A stretch of 64,000 nt of DNA from Bin52 sp965213935. GTDB taxonomy: Bacteria > Pseudomonadota > Alphaproteobacteria > Thalassobaculales > Thalassobaculaceae. Within the stretch, counting starts at the first letter, position 1; each line of letters opens with the position of its first letter. Positions 1 through 7,923 of this stretch are shown here, piece after piece. The stretch is from NCBI GenBank assembly GCA_965213935.1, contig CBDCAO010000011.1:62001-126000 (forward strand), in the 5' to 3' direction. Under the pieces are notes generated by a model. The model was given only the letters and a program-made list of their open reading frames with translations. It was not told the origin of the DNA and searched no databases. Position numbers and translations under genes: made by a program.

Positions 1-723
1 TTCAAGCGGCCGACGCTCCTCATCGAGGCGATCAGGAAAGCGTCGCTTCAGGCACTCTATCTTCCGGATCGGAGTCGGATTCTTCTCGATGCGTCGTTGC
101 CCAAACTGAAACATCGCTGGAGTGAAGGACATGAAATCGGGCACAGCCTCATCCCTTGGCATCAGGAGATAATGCTCGGCGATAATTCCCTTACCCTGAC
201 GCCGATCTGCCAGGAAGAAGTGGAAGCGGAGGCCAATTTCGCCGCGGGACGACTTCTCTTTCTTCGCGAACGCTTCATGGAGGAAGCGCGTTCTCTTGAA
301 CCGTCGATCGAGGCGATACAGGCGCTGAAAGCAATATTCGGCAACACGCTATCCATCACTCTGTACCGGATCGTCGAATCCTTCGCTTCCGACCGGCCTT
401 TGGTGGGAATGATTTCGGATCACCCGCATTCGACTCGAAGAGGAAAGGATTTCGATCCGTCCAAGCCATGCCGATATTTTATCCGGTCGCCGGCGTTCAG
501 GGGGCATTTCGGGAAAATCTCGGAGGTTGAGCTCTTCGAGGACGTATCCGGCTATTGCGGGGCTCAGGGAGGGGGACCTCTTGGAGAGGAGGAAGTGATC
601 TTGTTCGACGACAACGGAGATAATCACCGCTTCCAGTTCGAGATATTCTTCAATCGTTACAATGCACTGACGCCAGGAAAGTATCTTCGACCGGCGCACA
701 ACATCATGCCGGTGTCGGCATGA
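1..723 (+). CDS. ImmA/IrrE-type zinc metallopeptidase (5' end outside window)
   Basis: The frame is open from base 1, so the gene begins upstream of the window; TTG at 97 is only an internal candidate start. The visible 240 residues contain the HEIGH zinc motif (about residues 43-47 of the visible part). About 35 residues later a Glu-rich helix, EEVEAEANFAAGRLL, should supply the third zinc ligand. This is the arrangement of the DUF955/ImmA/IrrE family, which cleaves regulators or antitoxins in phage, ICE and toxin-antitoxin modules. An Xre-type partner is often encoded just upstream, but that side is not visible. The gene opens a region full of mobile-element debris, which fits an island role. 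The C-terminal 110 residues match nothing I recognise. Confidence 0.7.
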   Translation, partial: FKRPTLLIEAIRKASLQALYLPDRSRILLDASLPKLKHRWSEGHEIGHSLIPWHQEIMLGDNSLTLTPICQEEVEAEANFAAGRLLFLRERFMEEARSLEPSIEAIQALKAIFGNTLSITLYRIVESFASDRPLVGMISDHPHSTRRGKDFDPSKPCRYFIRSPAFRGHFGKISEVELFEDVSGYCGAQGGGPLGEEEVILFDDNGDNHRFQFEIFFNRYNALTPGKYLRPAHNIMPVSA

Positions 724-849
724 ACAATATTCGGAAAAATCAAGCTGATTCCACGTTTTCGGACAGTCCAAAGTGCCGATATGCGACGGGCAACGCCTTG
801 TCCGGTGAGCGTTATCAACAAGAGCGGTCGTCGATAGGACCCGAGTAGA

Positions 850-975
850 GAGAACGAGAATATCCGCAAGCTGCGCTGGGCCGGTTCCGGCCGGGGCAAG
901 CGCGGCGGCATCCGCGCGATCTACTTCTGGCACGCTGACCGTTTCGGGCTGGATGTGCGCGCGATTCAGGATTAG
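850..975 (+). pseudogene. RelE/HigB-like toxin, internal fragment
   Basis: Read from 850, the frame gives a 41-residue stretch ending at TAG 973-975. It resembles the core of RelE/HigB-family mRNA interferase toxins: KLRWAGSGRGKRGGIRAIYF, followed by a disrupted C-terminus. There is no start codon or N-terminal helix in frame, and the family's usual length is 95-115 residues. It is therefore a relic. The following scrap (976-1080) looks like the end of the matching antitoxin, so a toxin-antitoxin pair seems to have lost its middle by deletion. The family call rests on remembered motif similarity only. Confidence 0.5.
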
Positions 976-1080
976 GAACAGGGTCGTCGGCTTCCCGACC
1001 GGGCGGCGCGCGTGTTGCTGACCGTGATCGACCGCGAGCCGGATGCCGTCACGCGCGCACTTGCGCCACCAGCGGATTGA
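976..1080 (+). pseudogene. HigA-like antitoxin, C-terminal fragment
   Basis: Directly after the toxin relic and in the same frame, about 34 residues end at TGA 1078-1080. The stretch ARVLLTVIDREPDAVTRAL resembles the usual tail of the HTH antitoxins that accompany RelE/HigB-like toxins (leucine-rich helix, then ..EREPEAALRAL). The DNA-binding domain is absent. Only the relative order of the two scraps supports reading them as one former toxin-antitoxin operon. Confidence 0.4.
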
Positions 1081-1450
1081 CCCAATCAGGTTGCGAAACG
1101 ATTACGGTAAGCGTTCGGTTATGCGGTGACGACCCATGTTCAGCAGGCTGTTTCCCGGCTCGCTTGATTGTCATTTCCGATCGTTGGTGACGCGCGGAGC
1201 AGTCGCGTGAACCGTTGCCCGCACCGTTCATTCATGCGCGTTTGCTGCACAGGTGTTCGTGCGCGGTTTCCCGTCGCCGTGGGCACCTGTGTGGCCGGGT
1301 TGGGTTGAGGGCAGGTGGCGTTCCGGTTGCGATCCTGTGGACAGGGCGCGGTTCAGCGGTTGAGCGTGCGCTTCCAGTCCTTCCTGAGCGGGCAGAGCCA
1401 GATGTCCTTCTTCGGCTTGTCGGCCTTCTTGTACCGGTCGTAGCGGCCGC

Positions 1451-1515
1451 GCCTGCGGCGCGACAATGCCCACCGTGTCCTTTAATCGCTTACTCGGTGC
1501 GCGCGATGTCGGCGA
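1451..1515. repeat. Direct repeat copy A (65 bp)
   Basis: A 65-bp segment is repeated at 1820-1884, 369 bp away, with two mismatches. On the minus strand both copies encode the end of a recombinase core-binding domain (ADIARTE then stop). They look like duplicated ends of one integrase relic rather than a regulatory repeat. Confidence 0.85.
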
Positions 1516-1830
1516 CGCGCATCGCGCCGAAGGCGGGGAGTAAGTGACGCCGGAGGGCGGCGGCGTTGCTTCCGGGTGGCCGGCTTCCAGCGCCGTGCCC
1601 GACGGCGCATGAACTCGTCGGCGAAGTCACGGAACAGGGGGCCGGTCCGGCGCTCAGCCTGCGCGGCCTCGATCTCGGCCGCCGCCCTTGCGCGCGCCTC
1701 GGCGGCGGTCAGCTCCGCCGCCGTGCCGAGCGGCAGGTTGACCACTCAGCCGCAATGGTGAGGCTGAAGCCGGGCAGGGTGTGGTCGCGGGACGACCAGC
1801 GGCCGTCGGCGGTGCCTGGGCCTGCGGCGC
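1490..1830 (-). pseudogene. Tyrosine recombinase (phage/ICE integrase) N-terminal remnant
   Basis: On the minus strand a broken frame starts near 1830 with an arm-binding-like piece (LPGFSLTIAAEW). It shifts near 1745 into LPLGTAAELTAAEARARAAA and GPLFRDFADEFMRRRARRWK, which are typical of the linker and SAM-like core-binding domain of P4-type integrases. After another shift it ends as AFGAMRVADIARTE with TAA at 1490-1492. The catalytic domain (R..HxxR..Y) is missing altogether. A second copy of the same tail lies at 1859-1884. The relic suggests that an integrated element once used this locus. Confidence 0.6.
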
Positions 1831-1884
1831 GGCAATACCCACCGTGTCCTTTAATCGCTTACTCGGTGCGCGCGATGTCGGCGA
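1820..1884. repeat. Direct repeat copy B (65 bp)
   Basis: This is the second copy of the 1451-1515 repeat. It encodes the same integrase tail on the minus strand (stop at 1859-1861). It ends three bases before the target duplication of the adjoining insertion sequence, so that element seems to have landed in or beside this copy. Confidence 0.85.
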
Positions 1885-1887
1885 GGG

Positions 1888-1894
1888 TCCGGGG
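1888..1894. repeat. Target-site duplication, left copy
   Basis: TCCGGGG immediately precedes the left inverted repeat. The same seven bases follow the right inverted repeat at 4310-4316. Confidence 0.75.
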
Positions 1895-1921
1895 CCTATC
1901 AACAACACACACTTGACTCCG
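1895..1921. repeat. Left inverted repeat of the IS
   Basis: This 27-bp end matches the reverse complement of 4283-4309 at 23 positions: 8 outer and 15 inner bases are identical, with a 4-base mismatched block between. Confidence 0.85.
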
Positions 1922-1960
1922 GGTCCGATTCCGTGCGAATTGGGCGGCCATGCGATTGGC

Positions 1961-2824
1961 ATGCGTCAGATCTCGGCGGAGACAGTGGAGTGGTTCGTCC
2001 CGGCCTGCAAGGGCGGCGGGCTGACGCGGAGCGCTCTGGCCCGGGAGCTCTGCGAGAGGGAGAACTGGTTCGGCGGTGCCGGCAGGCCGTGCCTTGCGTC
2101 GGCGCGGAAGCTTCTTCCGCGCCTGGCCGAGGAGACGGGGGTGCGTCTTCCGGAGGCGGAGTCGACGGCGCTCGAACCGCACGCATGTCCTGCGTCGGAC
2201 TTCCCCGACAGTTCCGTCTCATGCCCGCTTCGGGATCTCGGCGCGCTGTCGCTTGATCCGGTGACGGAAGCGGCGGATCGCCGCCGCTGGGAGGCGATGG
2301 TCGAGACGCATCATCCGCAGGGGTGGCGTCGCCCGCCGGGCGGGCAGGTCCGGTACTGGGTCCGCTCGGAGCGGCACGGGGTTCTGGGCGGCATCGGCTT
2401 TGCCGCGTCGGGGATGCAGCTCGGGCCGCGCGACGCTGTCATCGGCTGGTCGTCCGACGCCCGGGTGGCCAACATCGGCAAGGTGGTGTGCAAGTCTTGC
2501 GTCCCGGGTCCTCCGCCTGGCGACGGCACGGATTGCGGACGACTGGGCGGCGGCCTACGGCGAGCGCCCGGTTCTGGCGCAGACCTTCACGGGGCCGGAG
2601 ATGTCCGGCCTGAGCTACCGGGCGGCGGGATGGAAGTGCTGCCCGGAGCTGACCTCGGGCCGCCGTTCGGGGGTGCGCCGCGCGGTCTGGCTGAGGCCGC
2701 TGGCTGAGGGCTGGCGCGAGGTCCTGCGCCGCGGGCCGGAACGGGTTCTCGGCTGGTCCGGTTCGATGTATGCCAAGGGGGGATGGGCCGAACGGGAATA
2801 TGGCCGGAGCCGCACCCCGACGGC
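1961..2824 (+). pseudogene. DruA-like (DUF4338) N-terminal part of the IS protein
   Basis: ATG 1961 begins MRQISAETVEWF. The frame runs to about 2505 and then continues in another frame to about 2824. The middle carries hallmarks of DUF4338: RRRWEAMVETHHPQGWRRPP, QVRYWV, ALGF-like GGIGFAASGMQL and a GWSSDARVANI block. After the shift come RIADDWAAAYGERPVLAQTF and SYRAAGW. DUF4338 is the DruA family of the Druantia anti-phage system and is also found near transposons. No stop or new start separates it from the transposase that follows (GGWAEREYGRS), so the ancestral product was probably one fused protein. Frameshifts near 2505 and 2824 make it non-functional. The DruA assignment is from motif memory. 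Confidence 0.7.
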
Positions 2825-4305
2825 CGTGTCAGGCGGCGGATCGCGCAGATGGGCGCCGCCTGGACGAGGCGCCTCGGCGAGCACGTGGCGTCGATCTTCC
2901 CGGGGCGGGCGGAACAGACGGCAGCCTACCGGCTTCTGTCCAGTGAGGCGGTGACGGATGGAGCACATACTGGGGTCGCATTTCGAGCAGACGGTGGAGC
3001 GCTGCCGCGCCGAGCGTCTGGTGCTTGCGGTGCAGGATCCGATGGAGCACATACTGGGGTCGCATTTCGAGCAGACGGTGGAGCGCTGCCGCGCCGAGCG
3101 TCTGGTGCTTGCCGTGCACGACGACGCTGAACCATGACGGCCTTTCGGGGACTTCCGGCCTCGACGACCTTGGCGGGGGTGGCAAGGGAAGCTCGGGCAT
3201 CCTGGCCCATGTCGGCGTGGCGGTGAACGCCGTGGGCCGGCCTCTCGGGATGTTCGAGGTGGACGCGGACTTCCGCCAGGCGCAGGGCAAGGACAGCGTC
3301 CGCTGGGTGGACGGGCTCGACCGGGCGCAGGAACTCGCGCGCGCCTGCCCAGACACCCGGGTGGTGACGGTCTGCGACCGCGAGGGCGACTTCTGGGAGC
3401 TGATCTCGCGTGCGAAGCAGACCGGGGCGGCGCTGCTGGTCCGGGCCTCGCGTGGCTCGAAGCGCCGGGTGGCGCTGGCCTCGGGCGGAGACGCGGACCT
3501 CTGGGAGCACGTGCTGGAGACGGAACCGGCGGGAGAGCGGAAAATCGAGCCTCCCGCCTGCGGCGGCCCGAACCGGAGAAAGGGCCGCACGGCGAAGCTG
3601 ACGCTGCGCTGCGCGCCGGTCGACCTGCTGCCCCCGCAGGGCCGGGCGGGTGAGGCGCCGATCCGCATGACCGCCGTCTCCGCCCTGGAGGAGAACCCGT
3701 CCCTGGCGACGGGGAAGGGAAAGAAGGGCAACGGGCCACTGCACTGGATGCTGCTGACCACCGAAGACGCAGCCGACCTCGACACCGCCCGCACGGTGCT
3801 GCGATGGTACGAACTGCGCTGGCGGATCGAGCGCTTCTTCCATGCGCTGAAGGTCGGCACCCGCATCGAGGACCGCCGCCTCGACGAGGCCGATGACCTG
3901 CGCAAGTGCCTCGCCTTCGACGCCATCACCGCATTCCGGGTCTGGGACCTGTCCCTGCTTGCCCGAGAGAAGCCGGACGACCCGGCCAGACGGCATGTCA
4001 CCCGCGAAGACATCACGGCGCTCTGCGCCCTCGACCATGGCTTCAAGATCCCCCGGGGACCGCCGGACATGACCATCGCGCGCTTCGTCGTGCTGACGGC
4101 CGGGCTGGCCGGTTTCCATCCTTCGAAGCGCCAGCCGCTGCCCGGAACACAGAAGCTCTGGGAAGGCGTCAGGTTCCTGTCCAACGCCGTCATCACCATC
4201 CGGGCCATGCTGAACTGGGACGGGAACTGGGATGCGGGCTGGGATGCGGACTGGGATGGCAGCGAAACCGAAGGAGAATTCACGGAGTCAAGTGTGTTGA
4301 ATTGA
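2825..4305 (+). pseudogene. IS4-family DDE transposase, frameshifted
   Basis: The N-terminal DNA-binding part (GRVRRRIAQMGAAWTRRLGE .. TAAYRLLSSEAVT) runs to 2957. It then moves to another frame for two copies of a 28-residue unit (MEHILGSHFEQTVERCRAER..). It shifts again near 3124 into the long catalytic frame, which ends at TGA 4303-4305 inside the right inverted repeat. The catalytic frame has the second acidic residue in TVCDREGDFWEL and the Y-R-E-K signature in YELRWRIERFFHALK. The first DDE aspartate lay near the damaged 3124 junction (VLAVHD/TTTLN). The C-terminus has an odd run of WDxx tetrapeptides. No functional product is expected. Confidence 0.85.
2957..3124. repeat. 84-bp tandem duplication inside the transposase gene
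   Basis: Bases 2957-3040 and 3041-3124 are two head-to-tail copies of an 84-bp unit (28 codons), identical except near the 3' end. The unit covers the conserved MEHILGSH..VLAVQD segment just before the catalytic domain. Being a multiple of three it keeps the frame, so it is distinct from the frameshifts on either side. Confidence 0.9.
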
Positions 4306-4309
4306 TAGG
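4283..4309. repeat. Right inverted repeat of the IS
   Basis: This 27-bp end is complementary to 1895-1921. The transposase stop codon (4303-4305) lies within it. Confidence 0.85.
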
Positions 4310-4316
4310 TCCGGGG
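4310..4316. repeat. Target-site duplication, right copy
   Basis: TCCGGGG directly follows the right inverted repeat and matches 1888-1894. Confidence 0.75.
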
Positions 4317-4339
4317 CAGCGCCCTGGCCCTTGGAGAGT

Positions 4340-4452
4340 CCCTCGGGCTCGCCCAGATCCTCGAATGCATCCCCGAATACAAGACAAGTCGCGGCAAGGA
4401 GCTGCTGCCCTGGAACATCGCGCCGGCAGAAGATCGGAAAGCCGACGACTGA
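4340..4452 (+). pseudogene. IS66-family TnpC transposase, C-terminal remnant
   Basis: A short frame ending at TGA 4450-4452 reads ILECIPEYKTSRGKELLPWN. This resembles the conserved tail of IS66 TnpC proteins (VLxRIPdHkitRidELLPWnw). Nothing upstream of the neighbouring insertion sequence continues it, so only the tail survives. The remaining bases up to 4565 contain no recognisable gene. Confidence 0.45.
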
Positions 4453-4565
4453 TCCCGCCGGGGCAGAGAGGCAGAACGCTTGCCGGGGAGCGCCAGGCAG
4501 ACCATGACCCTGGCGAGAAATGCGGGATAGAATGGCTCCGTCGCCGATCATTGGGGAGATTCCGG

Positions 4566-6305
4566 ATGCTCACCAGGCTCACCATCCGAAACTTCAAGCG
4601 CTTCGGAGAGGTTGAGGTGGAGCTCGGCAACCCGGTCGTCTTCATCGGTCCCAACAATTCGGGCAAGACCTCGGCGATGCAGGCCTTGGCGCTGTGGGAT
4701 ATCGGCGTCAAGCGGTGGAACGAGAAGCGCGCCGGCAAGGGCGCGCCTGAAAAGCGACCCGGCGTCACGGTGAACCGCAGGGATCTGTTCGCCATCCCCC
4801 ATCCGAGCGCCGTGCACTTGTGGCGCGACCTGCATGTAAGAGACGTCCAGCGCGTGGAGGGGAGCACGCGCACAAACAACGTGCGCATCGACCTGATCGT
4901 GGAAGGGGTCGACGAGGGCAAGGCATGGACCTGCGGCCTCGAATTCGACTACGCCAACGAGGAATCGTTTTACTGCCGACCGCTGCGGCTCGACGAGGAC
5001 AGGCCGCCGAAGCGGATGCCGATCCCAAACGAAGCGAACTCGCTCCGCATCGCCTTCCTTCCGCCGATGTCAGGTCTGGCCGCGACCGAGACCCGGCTCG
5101 ATCAGGGTGCGGTGAACGTCAGGGTGGGCGAAGGCCGGACGGCCGAAGTCCTCCGCAATTTGTGCTTCCGACTCTTGACCGAGAGCCCTGACTGGTGGGC
5201 TTCCCTGGTTGCCCGCACAGAGGGGCTGTTCGGTGTCGAGCTCGACGAGCCCCGCTATGTCGAGGAGCGGGGGGAGATCACGATGGGATACCGGGAGCGC
5301 GGTTGCGCCCTGGACCTTTCGTCCAGCGGACGGGGATTGCAGCAAACCCTCCTGATCCTCGCCTACATGTACGCCAACCCGGGCGCGGTGATACTGCTGG
5401 ATGAACCGGACGCGCATCTCGAAATCCTGCGCCAGCGCCAGATCTACCGGCTGATCGCCGAGGTGGCGTCGGAGAGCGGGAACCAGATCATCGCGGCAAG
5501 CCATTCCGAGGTGCTGCTGAACGAGGCCGCCGACAAGGACCTGGTGATCGCTTTCGTCGGAACGCCGCACCGGATCGGTGACGGGCAGAGCCAGGTGCGC
5601 AAGGCGCTGGCGGAGATCGGTTTCGATCAGTACTACCAGGGCGAGCAGACGGGCTGGGTGCTTTATCTCGAAGGCTCGACGGACCTGGCGATATTGCAGG
5701 CCTTCGCAAGGAGGCTCGGCAAGGACAAGGCCGTCCGCGCGCTGGAGAGACCGTTCGTGCGCTATGTCGGAAACAGCCCGCCGACCGCCCGGCACCACTT
5801 TCATGGGCTCAAGGAAGCGATTCCCGGCCTCAGGGGGATTGCGTTGTTCGACCGTCTGGAGCGGGGCGCGCCGGACGATCCGTTCCTCGAACACCTGGTC
5901 TGGAACAGGCGGGAGATCGAGAACTATCTCTGCACCCGAAATACGCTCCAGGCCTATGCCCGCGCATCCGCCATGGCGGCGGAGCCGAGGCCCCTGTTCG
6001 CCCGGGTCGAAGTCGACGATCGCCTGACGGCGATGGACAAGGCGATCGGGGAGGTCGGCCGGGCGCTCGAGACCCTCGGCAAAGGATCGCCCTGGGGGCA
6101 GGATCTGAAGGTGAGCGAAGAGTTCCTGGCGCCGCTCTTCAAGGCCTATTTCGAGACGATCGGCATCCCCAACCTGATGAGCAAGAAGAACTTCTACGAG
6201 CTCGCCGACTGCGTCCCGGAGGAGGAGATCGACCCAGAAATCGGCGAAAAGCTGGACGCGATCGCCGCGGTGGCGGAGAGCGCGAGGCCGGTGGGAGAGG
6301 GGTAG
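4566..6305 (+). CDS. OLD-like AAA ATPase with TOPRIM-type C-terminal domain
   Basis: This 579-residue protein starts at ATG 4566 (MLTRLTIRNFKRF), the characteristic opening of SMC/OLD-type ATPases. Walker A is GPNNSGKT (28-35), the signature-like segment LSSSGRGLQQT lies near 252-260, Walker B VILLDEPDAHLE near 275-286, and the H-loop AASHSE just after. The second half has a TOPRIM-like start LYLEGSTDLAIL (about 366), an acidic ALFDRLE (about 426) and WNRREIENYL (about 445), as in OLD-family nuclease/ATPases. Family members cut nucleic acid in phage defence or exist as lone genes. No GajB-like helicase or reverse transcriptase follows, so Gabija or retron membership is not supported. It is the only intact gene among mobile debris, which makes a defence role plausible (inference). 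Confidence 0.8.
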   Translation: MLTRLTIRNFKRFGEVEVELGNPVVFIGPNNSGKTSAMQALALWDIGVKRWNEKRAGKGAPEKRPGVTVNRRDLFAIPHPSAVHLWRDLHVRDVQRVEGSTRTNNVRIDLIVEGVDEGKAWTCGLEFDYANEESFYCRPLRLDEDRPPKRMPIPNEANSLRIAFLPPMSGLAATETRLDQGAVNVRVGEGRTAEVLRNLCFRLLTESPDWWASLVARTEGLFGVELDEPRYVEERGEITMGYRERGCALDLSSSGRGLQQTLLILAYMYANPGAVILLDEPDAHLEILRQRQIYRLIAEVASESGNQIIAASHSEVLLNEAADKDLVIAFVGTPHRIGDGQSQVRKALAEIGFDQYYQGEQTGWVLYLEGSTDLAILQAFARRLGKDKAVRALERPFVRYVGNSPPTARHHFHGLKEAIPGLRGIALFDRLERGAPDDPFLEHLVWNRREIENYLCTRNTLQAYARASAMAAEPRPLFARVEVDDRLTAMDKAIGEVGRALETLGKGSPWGQDLKVSEEFLAPLFKAYFETIGIPNLMSKKNFYELADCVPEEEIDPEIGEKLDAIAAVAESARPVGEG

Positions 6306-6894
6306 TTTGCGGCAAGGCCTGTGTGCTGCAGCGAGGCTTTTGCAAGGGACTCCAAAGGCCCCATGCCGCGCAGGTCCGGCTGGTGTGGCGGGGATCGACC
6401 GCGATCACGCGTGCCGCCTTGTATTCCAGCATCTGGCGCAGGACGGCCAGCCGGTGTCGAGAACGACCCGGTTGAGCCCGGGCTTCCGCCGCACCCCGGC
6501 TCGTCCGCAAGCGCCAGACCGCCCGGACGTCTCCGGCTCATCGAACAGAGGCGCGACGTCATCCGGCACGGTGGGTGCGTACGCCAAGGCCTCCGGCAGG
6601 CGTGACTGCGGCGTGCGATGCCTCCTCGGGGATCGCGGAGGTCTGTCCCTGTCGTATCAGGCTGTCTCCAGTCTGATGTGGGGCGCGATCGTCCGGATCG
6701 CGCGCAACGGAGGCGGGAGGAACTGCTGCGGCTGAACCGAAGCGATGCTTTCGCGGCCCCGGGCTGTCCCCGAAGGCCGCCGGGATACGGCGTGCGGAAC
6801 ATGCTGGCCGGGGGTCGCAAACGGCGCCTGCGCCGGCCAGTGGGCGGTCCGTCAGCCGCAGAACCCGGCCGAAACACCGCGAGCCGTTGCCCGT
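6306..6894. other. Gene-poor stretch with mobile-element debris
   Basis: Apart from a TnpB scrap at 6358-6479 I see no coding sequence between the ATPase gene and the kinase gene. The remaining 400 bp show only short unsupported frames. Confidence 0.6.
6358..6479 (-). pseudogene. TnpB (IS605/IS1341 OrfB) C-terminal remnant
   Basis: On the minus strand GLNRVVLDTGW (from 6479) shifts frame into LRQMLEYKAARVIAVDPRHT and SRTCAAWG (to 6358). This is the region just before and into the zinc ribbon of TnpB: GLNR..ILD.GW, LEYKA, and VDPxxTSxTCxxCG. Both the frameshift and loss of the CxxC pattern (TCAAWG) show decay. No left or right end structures are recognisable. TnpB proteins are RNA-guided nucleases of IS200/IS605 elements. 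Confidence 0.6.
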
Positions 6895-7923
6895 TCACCT
6901 GCTGTTCGCCAGGTCAGCGCCAGCGTCGGAAAGTCCCGGACGCCGGGCGTGTCTGTCATCGCCGCGGCCCGGAAACCGGGCCCCGAACCGGGTGATGATT
7001 TCTCCGGCCGCAGCACTGGCAATTTCTCCGCAGCGGCCGAGCGGTTCACCGCTGACCAGCCCGAACAGGAAACCGGCGGCATAGATGTCCCCGGCTCCGG
7101 TGGTATCGACCACCGGGCCAGCAGGAAGCGCCGGTACCTGGTGTCGTTCACCCGGTCCGATCACGATCGATCCGTGTGCGCCCCTGGTCACCGCCAGGAG
7201 GTCGCAGTTGCCGACGACGGCCGCGATCGCGGCCTCGAGGTCATCAGTCCGGCAAAGTGCGCGAAGTTCGTCCTCGTTGCAGAACAGGATGTCGACGTGG
7301 TCCGCGAGCAGCCGCAGAATGTCGTCCCTGTGCCGCTCGACGCAGTACGGGTCCGACAGCGACAGCGCGAGACGGCTCCCGGCCCTGTGTGCGGCGGCGG
7401 TGGCGGCCTGCAGGGCCCGGCGTCCGCCCGGAGGATCCCAGAGATAGCCCTCCAGGTAGATGACGGCGCTGTCGGCGATCAGCTCCGGGTCGATGTCGAC
7501 GGCATCAAGCCGGGTGCAGGCGCCGAGATAGGTGTTCATGGATCGCTGGGCGTCGGGTGTCACCAGGACCAGGCAGCAGGCCGAATCCGGTCCGGCTGTC
7601 GACGACGGCGTCTCGTAGCGAACCCCGACCTGGGCGATGTCGGCGCGGAACACGCTGCCCAGGTGATCGTCACGGACCTTGCCCACGAATGCCGTGCGTC
7701 CTCCCATGGCGGCGAGGCCGGTGGCGGTATTGGCCGCGGACCCCCCGGACACCTCGAGCCCCGGTCCCAGCAACCGGTAGAGTTCCCGGGCGCGGTCGGC
7801 ATCGATGAGCTGCATGGCTCCCTTGGTGATCGAATGCTGCTGGAGGAACGCATCGTCGACCTGGGAGACCACGTCGACGATGGCGTTGCCGATGCCGGTG
7901 ACATCGATGGTGCGTGTCCGCAT
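6895..7923 (-). CDS. PfkB-family sugar/adenosine kinase
   Basis: This 342-residue ribokinase-fold kinase starts at ATG 7923 (MRTRTIDVTGIGNAIVD). The N-terminus carries the GG motif GGSAANTATGLAAMGG near residue 60. The C-terminal signature VVDTTGAGDIYAAGF lies near 268-282; its Asp is the catalytic base and the GAGD loop is the anion hole. Spacing and the opening GIGNAIVDV fit the adenosine-kinase-like branch of the family, although the nucleoside versus sugar substrate cannot be fixed from sequence. The last 25 residues after ITRFGARFP look unusual and may come from a shifted stop next to the island. The gene is divergent from the EI24 gene at 8070. Confidence 0.85.
   Translation of the reverse strand: MRTRTIDVTGIGNAIVDVVSQVDDAFLQQHSITKGAMQLIDADRARELYRLLGPGLEVSGGSAANTATGLAAMGGRTAFVGKVRDDHLGSVFRADIAQVGVRYETPSSTAGPDSACCLVLVTPDAQRSMNTYLGACTRLDAVDIDPELIADSAVIYLEGYLWDPPGGRRALQAATAAAHRAGSRLALSLSDPYCVERHRDDILRLLADHVDILFCNEDELRALCRTDDLEAAIAAVVGNCDLLAVTRGAHGSIVIGPGERHQVPALPAGPVVDTTGAGDIYAAGFLFGLVSGEPLGRCGEIASAAAGEIITRFGARFPGRGDDRHARRPGLSDAGADLANSR

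Larger units (their letters stand above)
1895..4309 (+). mobile_element. IS4-type insertion sequence carrying a DruA-like domain, inactive
   Basis: The element is 2415 bp, bounded by 27-bp inverted repeats (23 of 27 positions match) and by a 7-bp direct duplication TCCGGGG. It holds one plus-strand reading frame, now broken in at least four places. The N-terminal half is DUF4338/DruA-like and the C-terminal half is an IS4-type DDE transposase. IS4 elements are commonly about 1.4-1.7 kb, so the additional N-terminal module explains the excess length. The well-preserved ends and duplication indicate a fairly recent single insertion, and the frameshifts and an 84-bp internal duplication show it is now dead. 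It sits beside a duplicated integrase tail and an IS66 relic. Confidence 0.85.

Noticed and set aside
2957..3124. Repeat pair as a CRISPR fragment
   Set aside because: The units are adjacent with no spacer and lie within coding sequence.
2829..4505. 558-codon minus-strand frame across the insertion sequence
   Set aside because: It is the antisense shadow of the transposase; composition is Arg/Ser/Pro-rich and there are no motifs.
4566..6305. Gabija (GajA) or retron-associated ATPase
   Set aside because: No UvrD-like GajB gene, reverse transcriptase or HNH partner lies next to it.
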